Below, in pieces: positions 58,875 to 64,000 of a stretch of DNA of 64,000 nucleotides; positions within the stretch are counted from its first letter, which is position 1; every line of letters begins with the position of its first letter. Source of the DNA: Phreatobacter stygius (GTDB lineage: Bacteria > Pseudomonadota > Alphaproteobacteria > Rhizobiales > Phreatobacteraceae). Below the pieces are notes generated by a model. It saw nothing but the letters and a program-made list of their open reading frames with translations, was not told the DNA's origin and searched no databases. The position numbers were made by a program, and so were the translations under genes. The DNA lies in NCBI RefSeq assembly GCF_005144885.1, contig NZ_CP039690.1, positions 3,919,001 through 3,983,000 on the forward strand, in the 5' to 3' direction.

Positions 58875-59767
58875 TGGTCACTGCCTGGCGGCATATCTAC
58901 GGCCTGTGGGGCCGGTTCTGGTTCGTGCCGCTGATCCCGGCGCTGCACGCGGCCTTCATGGCTTCGATCGGAGCGCTCCGGCCCGAGCACGTGCTGGCGG
59001 CGCTGGCCTTTGCCGGCCTGGGATTTGCGGTCGAGAAGACCAAACTTCTGGTCGCCGCCGCCTTTCCGGCGCTGCTGGTGGCGCTCGCTTATGACCTGAT
59101 GCGCTTCGTCACGCCGGTCTTCGTGCGCCCCGGCCGGGTCTGGGGCTGCGAGATGCGGGCGCTGGAACTGAAACTGTTCGGCGTCGGCCCCGACACCACG
59201 CTGCCGGACTTCTTCAACGTCCACCACGCGCCGTTCTTCGACGTGCTGTTCGCGCTGCCTTATGCCTTGTTCATCTATATCGCGGCGCTCTATTCGATCT
59301 TTCTGTTCGTCAAAGACCGCGAGCGGATGCACCACTATCTCTGGGCCTTCGCGATTGCCCATGTCATCGGCTTTGCCATCTGGATGGCCATTCCGGCGGC
59401 GCCGCCCTGGTATATTCGTGCCCATGGCTGCGTGATCGATCCCACGGCCGCACCGAGTGCCGCGGCCCTGCTGCGCGTCGACCAGTTGCTGGGCATCCAC
59501 TATTTCGAGGGGTTTTACAGCCGCAATCCGAATTCTTTCGGCGCCATGCCGTCATTGCATTGCGTCTTCCCGGCGCTCGGCCTCCTGACCGCCTGGCGCT
59601 CGGCGACCTGGCTCACCCGGCCGATCCACGTGATCTATCTGGTGCTGATGGTGATCGCGAGCGTCTATCTCGACCATCATTGGCTGATCGACGGGACCGT
59701 CGGGATCATCGTGGCGATCGTGGCCGTGTTCATCGCGGCGCGCTTGCGCGGCAGGCGCTGGCCGTGA
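58874..59767 (+). CDS. AUR1-like PAP2 enzyme, candidate inositol phosphorylceramide synthase
   Basis: A 297-residue membrane protein of the AUR1 branch of the PAP2 superfamily. The triad is His229 in NSFGAMPSLHC, and His269 and Asp273 in LDHHWLID; this His-x3-Asp spacing matches what I recall of fungal Aur1 (SHHYFVD). PAAPPWY at 174-180 and FFDVLFALPY near 121-130 match the other Aur1 motifs. Aur1 moves phosphoinositol from PI to ceramide. Five or more membrane segments and the start overlap with the phosphatidyltransferase support a linked lipid pathway. Distinction from other AUR1/PAP2 enzymes needs activity data. Confidence 0.85.
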   Translation: MVTAWRHIYGLWGRFWFVPLIPALHAAFMASIGALRPEHVLAALAFAGLGFAVEKTKLLVAAAFPALLVALAYDLMRFVTPVFVRPGRVWGCEMRALELKLFGVGPDTTLPDFFNVHHAPFFDVLFALPYALFIYIAALYSIFLFVKDRERMHHYLWAFAIAHVIGFAIWMAIPAAPPWYIRAHGCVIDPTAAPSAAALLRVDQLLGIHYFEGFYSRNPNSFGAMPSLHCVFPALGLLTAWRSATWLTRPIHVIYLVLMVIASVYLDHHWLIDGTVGIIVAIVAVFIAARLRGRRWP

Positions 59768-59936
59768 AGACGCTGATGATCCTGCCGGCGCCGCTCTTTC
59801 CGCTTTAGCGCCCGCACCTGCAGGATGACCCAAACCATCTCTCGCGTGTCGAGATCATGCGCCTGGCCGGCGATCCGGCCCTGTCGGCGCATTGCGAGAC
59901 CATGCCACCCGGCGGGGCAATGCCGCCTTCGACCGA

Positions 59937-59987
59937 CCCCGCCGCCTCAAAAAGCGGCGGGGCGGCCCGTTTGATCCGAGCCGCCCC
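59937..59987 (-). terminator. Overlapping alternative hairpins downstream of the protease gene
   Basis: CCCCGCCGC (59937-59945) pairs with 59954-59962. GGGGCGGC (59959-59966) pairs instead with GCCGCCCC (59980-59987). The two stems share bases 59959-59962. On the minus strand the second is followed by GCCGCTTTTT, so it can end transcription of the protease gene; on the plus strand it lies after the AUR1-like gene. Confidence 0.6.
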
Positions 59988-60017
59988 GCGTGGTCGTGCA
60001 ATCTCGATCCTAAATCG

Positions 60018-62228
60018 TCACTCCAGGCAGTCGAGCGGCAGAACCGACTGGTTGGCGTTCTGAAGGATGTCGGCAGCCCGCAGGGTCTGGCTGGCGGTGT
60101 CTTCGGTCGGGGTCACCCGGTTGGCCTCGAGGAAGGTGCGGACCAGGTCGAGCTTGATGCCGAAATTGATGTTCTGCGCCGTCCGCTCGCCGGAGATCTT
60201 GTCGATCTGCGACACCACCACGCCGACGACATGGCCGAACTCGTCTAGCACCGGCCCGCCGGAATTGCCGGGTTGGGTCGGCGCGCTGTACTGGAACCGG
60301 CTCTGGTCGCCGAGCGCGCCGCGCAGGCCGCTGATCAGCCCCTCGGTGACATTGACGCCACCAAGCTGCGAGCGGGCGGGATAGCCGACCAGCACGACCC
60401 GTTCGCCGGCGCGGATCGGCGTCTGGCTGCCGGCGCGCAGCGACAGGGCCGGCGTGGTGGCGCCTTCCTCCTGCAGCAGGGCGAGATCGGCGCCTTCGTC
60501 CTGCGCGATCATGCGCAGCGTCGTGCGCTTGCCGTCCGGCCGCGAGATCGCCACGGTGCCGCAGCCGTCGACGACGTGCTGGTTGGTCAGCACATGGCCT
60601 GATGTCGAGACATAGAAGCCGGTGCCGGTGGAGGCGAGATTGCCGATCCGCGGCGGCCGGCCGACCGAAAGCTCGGCCTTGGCACAGAGATCCTGGTCGC
60701 GCTGTTCGAGCGTCTGGCCGCCTTCATAGACGAGCTTCACGTCCCAGCGGCAGCCACCCTCGTTCGGCACCCGCAATTCCAGCCGGAAGCGCCGCGGCAG
60801 GGTTTCCGAGCCGAGCCGGTCGTCACCCCAATGGGTGTCGGTGACCGGGGTCAGATAGAGCTCGCGCACATCGGTGCGGCCCTGGTTGACGAACACCAGG
60901 CGCCGGCCGCCCTCGGGGCCGCCGCCGTCGATCCGGAAGGCATTGGGCCCGCCGAATGCCACCTCGCGGCGGTCACAGATGTTCTGCCGCATGCGCCGCT
61001 CCTCGCGGCCGCCCTGATAGACGATGCGGAAGTCGTAATTGCACTGGTCGTCACGTTCGACCTGTGTCGAAAACCGGTCGCCCGGTGCGATCCGGCTGGC
61101 GCCAAGGCGGTCCTCGCCCCAGGTGCTGACCTTTGACGAGGAAATGAACAGGGATTCGATCGGGTTGGTGCCCTCGTTGAGGATCGCGACCTGCGACAGG
61201 CGTGGCGTCGCCTCGCCCTGGCTCGGCGCGGTCTTGCGCGTGCCGCGGCCTGGCGCAAGCGCAGGCCCGGTGAAGGCGAGTTCGCGCGTCTCGCACAGAT
61301 TGACGTTCGAGCGCACCTCTTCCCTGTTGTTGTCGAAGGTGATGCGCACGTCATATTGACAGCCGCGTCCGCGCGGCATGCGCAAGGTGAACGAATTGCG
61401 CGCGGCGATCACTTCGCTGCCCAGCCGGTCGCGCCCCCAGGAATTGGCCCGCGCCTCACGGACATTCAACGTCTGGATGGTGATGCCGCCGCGGTTGAAG
61501 ATCTCGACCTGCAGCTGCTCCTGCGCGGCGCCGGGCGCGCCTGGCGTGCCGCTCGGAGCGGTGTTCCGGTCACTGCCCTGAAACACGACTTCACGGGTCG
61601 TGCACAGGTTGCGGCGCGGGATGGTCTGCTCGTCGCGTTCCTCGAATGTGGCGGTCAGGTCGTAGGTGCAGCCGTCCTGGCGGACGAAGCGGCCGGTATA
61701 GCTCGCCCCGTCGGCCAGCACGGCGGCACCCAGGATGTCATCGCTGTCATCGCCGCTGGGCGAAGTCAGCTTGAGCGTCTGCAGGGTATTGCCGGTGCGG
61801 TTGCGCACCACGAACAAGGCGACCGGGCCGGCGCGCTGCAGGTCCTGGGCGGTCGTTTCGGTGCGGCCGTCGAGGCTCACCTCGGGGCGCTGGCAGAGAT
61901 CGACGCCGAAGCGCGTCTCCTCGCGTCCTTCGGAATAAACCGCACGCACGTCGAAGCGGCACTGCTGTGCCGTGCTCAGCCGGAAGCGGTGGCGCCTGCC
62001 GGCATTGACCGTGTCGCTGCCGAGGCGGTCTTCACCCCAGGACGCCTCGTCGGTCGGCGTCACGAACAGGTTCTGCATGACGGTGTCGGAGCGATTGTGG
62101 AAGGTGACCTCGGGCGAGCGCGCCGCGGGTCGCTGGCGTTGCTGGGCGTCGGCGCCGGATATCGGCAGCAGCGCGACACAGGCGACCGCCAGGGCGAAAC
62201 GGGCGGGCATCAGGGGGAAAAACGACAT
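60018..62228 (-). CDS. Trypsin-like protease with five tandem N-terminal repeats
   Basis: A 736-residue exported protein. After a signal peptide (FALAVACVALLPISGADA) come five repeats of roughly 80-100 residues (to about residue 510), each with a WGxDRLG-like core in four of them, a C-x-YD/FD motif and a terminal LC. The C-terminal domain (about 540-710) is a DegP/trypsin-like protease with His in TNQHVVDG, Asp in GADLALLQ and Ser in QPGNSGGPV. There is no PDZ domain. The repeats may bind protein or envelope components. It stands alone, preceded by GGAGA and followed by a terminator-like hairpin. I do not know a named family with this layout. Confidence 0.85.
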   Translation of the reverse strand: MSFFPLMPARFALAVACVALLPISGADAQQRQRPAARSPEVTFHNRSDTVMQNLFVTPTDEASWGEDRLGSDTVNAGRRHRFRLSTAQQCRFDVRAVYSEGREETRFGVDLCQRPEVSLDGRTETTAQDLQRAGPVALFVVRNRTGNTLQTLKLTSPSGDDSDDILGAAVLADGASYTGRFVRQDGCTYDLTATFEERDEQTIPRRNLCTTREVVFQGSDRNTAPSGTPGAPGAAQEQLQVEIFNRGGITIQTLNVREARANSWGRDRLGSEVIAARNSFTLRMPRGRGCQYDVRITFDNNREEVRSNVNLCETRELAFTGPALAPGRGTRKTAPSQGEATPRLSQVAILNEGTNPIESLFISSSKVSTWGEDRLGASRIAPGDRFSTQVERDDQCNYDFRIVYQGGREERRMRQNICDRREVAFGGPNAFRIDGGGPEGGRRLVFVNQGRTDVRELYLTPVTDTHWGDDRLGSETLPRRFRLELRVPNEGGCRWDVKLVYEGGQTLEQRDQDLCAKAELSVGRPPRIGNLASTGTGFYVSTSGHVLTNQHVVDGCGTVAISRPDGKRTTLRMIAQDEGADLALLQEEGATTPALSLRAGSQTPIRAGERVVLVGYPARSQLGGVNVTEGLISGLRGALGDQSRFQYSAPTQPGNSGGPVLDEFGHVVGVVVSQIDKISGERTAQNINFGIKLDLVRTFLEANRVTPTEDTASQTLRAADILQNANQSVLPLDCLE

Positions 62229-62482
62229 CGACGAGGAATCTCCACTCTCGCGTCCCATCCCAAGGCGGGGCGCCTAGTCAACATGAATTAGGCGGGGTCG
62301 GTTTCTGCAGGATTTCGCCCGGACGTGGCTTTACCGTGGCAAAGCGACCGGACTGAAATCCGGCTGAAACCTTTTGTTCAGCCGCCGGAATGAAGGCCTT
62401 GCAATGCGCTCGAACGTCCTCCTGAACAGCGTGAGCCCGGTTGCGATCAGGGCATTCGGCGCAATCGGGATGAACCGCCACA

Positions 62483-63799
62483 TTAGGGTTGGATGAGTGC
62501 TTTGGCGACCGCCATATAGGCTGGCAGGGTGATCGGATCATTGACCGGATTGGCCGCTGCGGGGTGTGAGGCAAAACGCACGATCACCATTTCGGCGCGC
62601 GGATCGACATAGATGCTCTGCCCGTGAATACCGCGCGCCATATAGGCGCCATGCTCATTGTGGCTGACCCACCACATGTTGCGATACGACCAGCCCGGCA
62701 GCGTGGCATAGCCGGCGGTGGCGAAATGAGCCCGGTCGGCGCCGCGCTCGATATCCTCGACCACGGCGGCCGGAATGATCTGCTGGCCGTTGAAACGGCC
62801 GCGATTGCGCATCATTTCGCCGAAGCGGGCGAGGTCGCGCAGCGTCGTGTTGAGGCCGCCGCCGCCTGATTCGGTGCCGATGCTGTCGACCATGAAGAAG
62901 GCGTCGCTTTCCGCCCCGAGCTTCGACCAGATCATGCCGGACAAGAGATCGGCCATTGATTGATCGCCGACCCGCCTGATGATCCAGGCGAGCACCTCGG
63001 CATTGACCGTCTTGTAGGCGAAGGCCTGGCCGTGCTCGCCCTCCTTCCGCAATTGGGTGAGGAAGTCATAGAACGACCTGGGTCCTTGATAGGTCGGGCC
63101 GGCCGGCAGCATGCCGCCGGCGCGGGCATAGTTCCACACCTCGGCATTGGGATCGGCATAGTTTTCGGAATATCGGACGCCGATGGTCATATCCATGACC
63201 TGGCGCACCGTGGCATCGGCATAGGCGGTGCTGGCAAGCTCCGGGACATAGCGGGTGACCAGCGCCGCAGGGTCGAGCTTGCCTTGCGCGGCAAGCGTCG
63301 CGGCCAGCGTGCCGACAAAAGATTTGGTCAGCGACATTCCGATATGCGGCCGGTGGGCCTCGAGCGCGCCGAAATAGCGCTCATAGACGACCTTGCCGCG
63401 GTGCAGGACCAGGATGCCGTCCGCATAGGTTCCGGCCAGCGCCTCGGCGAAGGTCATCGCCTTGCCGTCCATGGTGGTCAGGCGGATGCCGCCAAGATCG
63501 CGCTCGTCGCGCGGCAGGGCGACGAGCGGGCCGTCGCCGCGCCAGACCGCCGACGTCGGCACCAGTTGCCGCATATTGCTGAAGGCCCAGCGGAGCGCCG
63601 GGAAGCGATAGCCGCTGCCGTTGTCGAAACGGACGGTCCGGTCGGCCGGCGGTGGAAAGCCGCGCATGATGCCGAGCCGGTTCGGATCGCTGTCGGCGGC
63701 GTTCGGAAATGTCGGGGCGGTCTGGGCGAAGGCGGGCGCGAAGCTGCCGACGACGAGGCCGGCGGCGAGGCCGAGGGCCGATCGGACATGATGACGCAT
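62483..63799 (-). CDS. Serine hydrolase (beta-lactamase / class C-like family)
   Basis: A 438-residue exported enzyme of the penicillin-binding-protein-like beta-lactamase superfamily. The signal peptide is LGLAAGLVVGSFAPAFAQ. The nucleophile motif SxxK is in IGMSLTKSFVGTL, and a Tyr-based second motif may be IGVRYSENYAD. Relatives include 6-aminohexanoate-dimer hydrolase, esterases and D-aminopeptidases. It is a single gene whose start lies 200 bases from the window end. True beta-lactamase activity is unlikely from sequence alone. Confidence 0.87.
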   Translation of the reverse strand: MRHHVRSALGLAAGLVVGSFAPAFAQTAPTFPNAADSDPNRLGIMRGFPPPADRTVRFDNGSGYRFPALRWAFSNMRQLVPTSAVWRGDGPLVALPRDERDLGGIRLTTMDGKAMTFAEALAGTYADGILVLHRGKVVYERYFGALEAHRPHIGMSLTKSFVGTLAATLAAQGKLDPAALVTRYVPELASTAYADATVRQVMDMTIGVRYSENYADPNAEVWNYARAGGMLPAGPTYQGPRSFYDFLTQLRKEGEHGQAFAYKTVNAEVLAWIIRRVGDQSMADLLSGMIWSKLGAESDAFFMVDSIGTESGGGGLNTTLRDLARFGEMMRNRGRFNGQQIIPAAVVEDIERGADRAHFATAGYATLPGWSYRNMWWVSHNEHGAYMARGIHGQSIYVDPRAEMVIVRFASHPAAANPVNDPITLPAYMAVAKALIQP

Positions 63800-64000
63800 G
63801 GCTTTGTGCAGTCTCGACGGGTTGTGGACGGAGAGGCCGGATCGCGGAATGCGTGCGTGGAACTCTATGCCTGCCTGTGAGCGATGCCAATTGCCGTGCT
63901 GCGGTCAGGCACGGCGGCCTGCGATCCCGGCTGGTCAAAAATCCTGTCCAGCTCGTGGGCTGTCCGGCGCGCCATCGGCCACCGCTCATTCGACGTTTTG

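Overview
The window is a high-GC, densely packed stretch of an alphaproteobacterial chromosome, most likely Hyphomicrobiales (Rhizobiales). The clues are a Porin_2-type outer membrane porin, a PuuE/UraD fusion with a membrane urate hydroxylase PuuD, many ATGA-type stop/start overlaps and rhizobial-style palindromic intergenic repeats. I see no rRNA, tRNA, CRISPR array or complete insertion sequence.

Layout. 0.2-5.5 kb: an M81 peptidase, a Tat-type peptide-binding protein, a lactonase-like amidohydrolase, and an XRE-cupin regulator with a small cupin. 5.7-17.5 kb: a lipid locus with an SDR, a serine palmitoyltransferase-like enzyme, a fatty acid desaturase/hydroxylase, an ACP-ketosynthase-hotdog-hotdog operon, a DUF4833 protein, a GT32 glycosyltransferase, an LptF/LptG-like permease pair, a GNAT-like protein resembling bacterial ceramide synthase, and a PgpA-like phosphatase. 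17.5-21.8 kb: a two-component system and a porin. 22.1-27.4 kb: a periplasmic copper operon (DUF411, CusF-like, cupredoxin, multicopper oxidase, TolC-like protein, small lipoprotein). 27.8-36.1 kb: purine/urate catabolism (PuuE-UraD, UraH, permease, LysR, PuuD, AllC-like, M20). 36.2-41.6 kb: a Cys-rich small protein, a FixH-like protein and a heavy-metal RND pump. 41.8-45.4 kb: TauE/SafE, an ArsR/SRPBCC pair, a methyltransferase and a decayed chrA. 45.7-49.7 kb: a beta-propeller/PATR autotransporter. 50-51.3 kb: a DUF1989 protein and a gene-poor gap. 51.3-59.8 kb: a second lipid locus with an orphan LptB-like ATPase, inositol-3-phosphate synthase, an NAD-dependent epimerase-like reductase, a GT4, a UPF0104 flippase-like protein, a NodB-type deacetylase, a GT-A glycosyltransferase, a CDP-alcohol phosphatidyltransferase and an AUR1-like PAP2 enzyme. 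60-63.8 kb: a five-repeat trypsin-like protease and a serine hydrolase.

Main interpretation. Read together, the two lipid loci contain candidates for most steps of a fungal/plant-like inositol sphingolipid pathway: ceramide formation (SPT, ketoreductase, ceramide synthase, desaturase, dedicated ACP), inositol-3-phosphate (Ino1), PIP (CDP-alcohol phosphatidyltransferase), PI (PgpA-like phosphatase) and inositol phosphorylceramide (AUR1-like, with triad spacing as I recall it for fungal Aur1). Head-group glycosylation (GT32, GT4, deacetylase) and export (orphan LptB/F/G, UPF0104) could follow. The motifs are seen directly. The joining of the two loci into one pathway is my inference.
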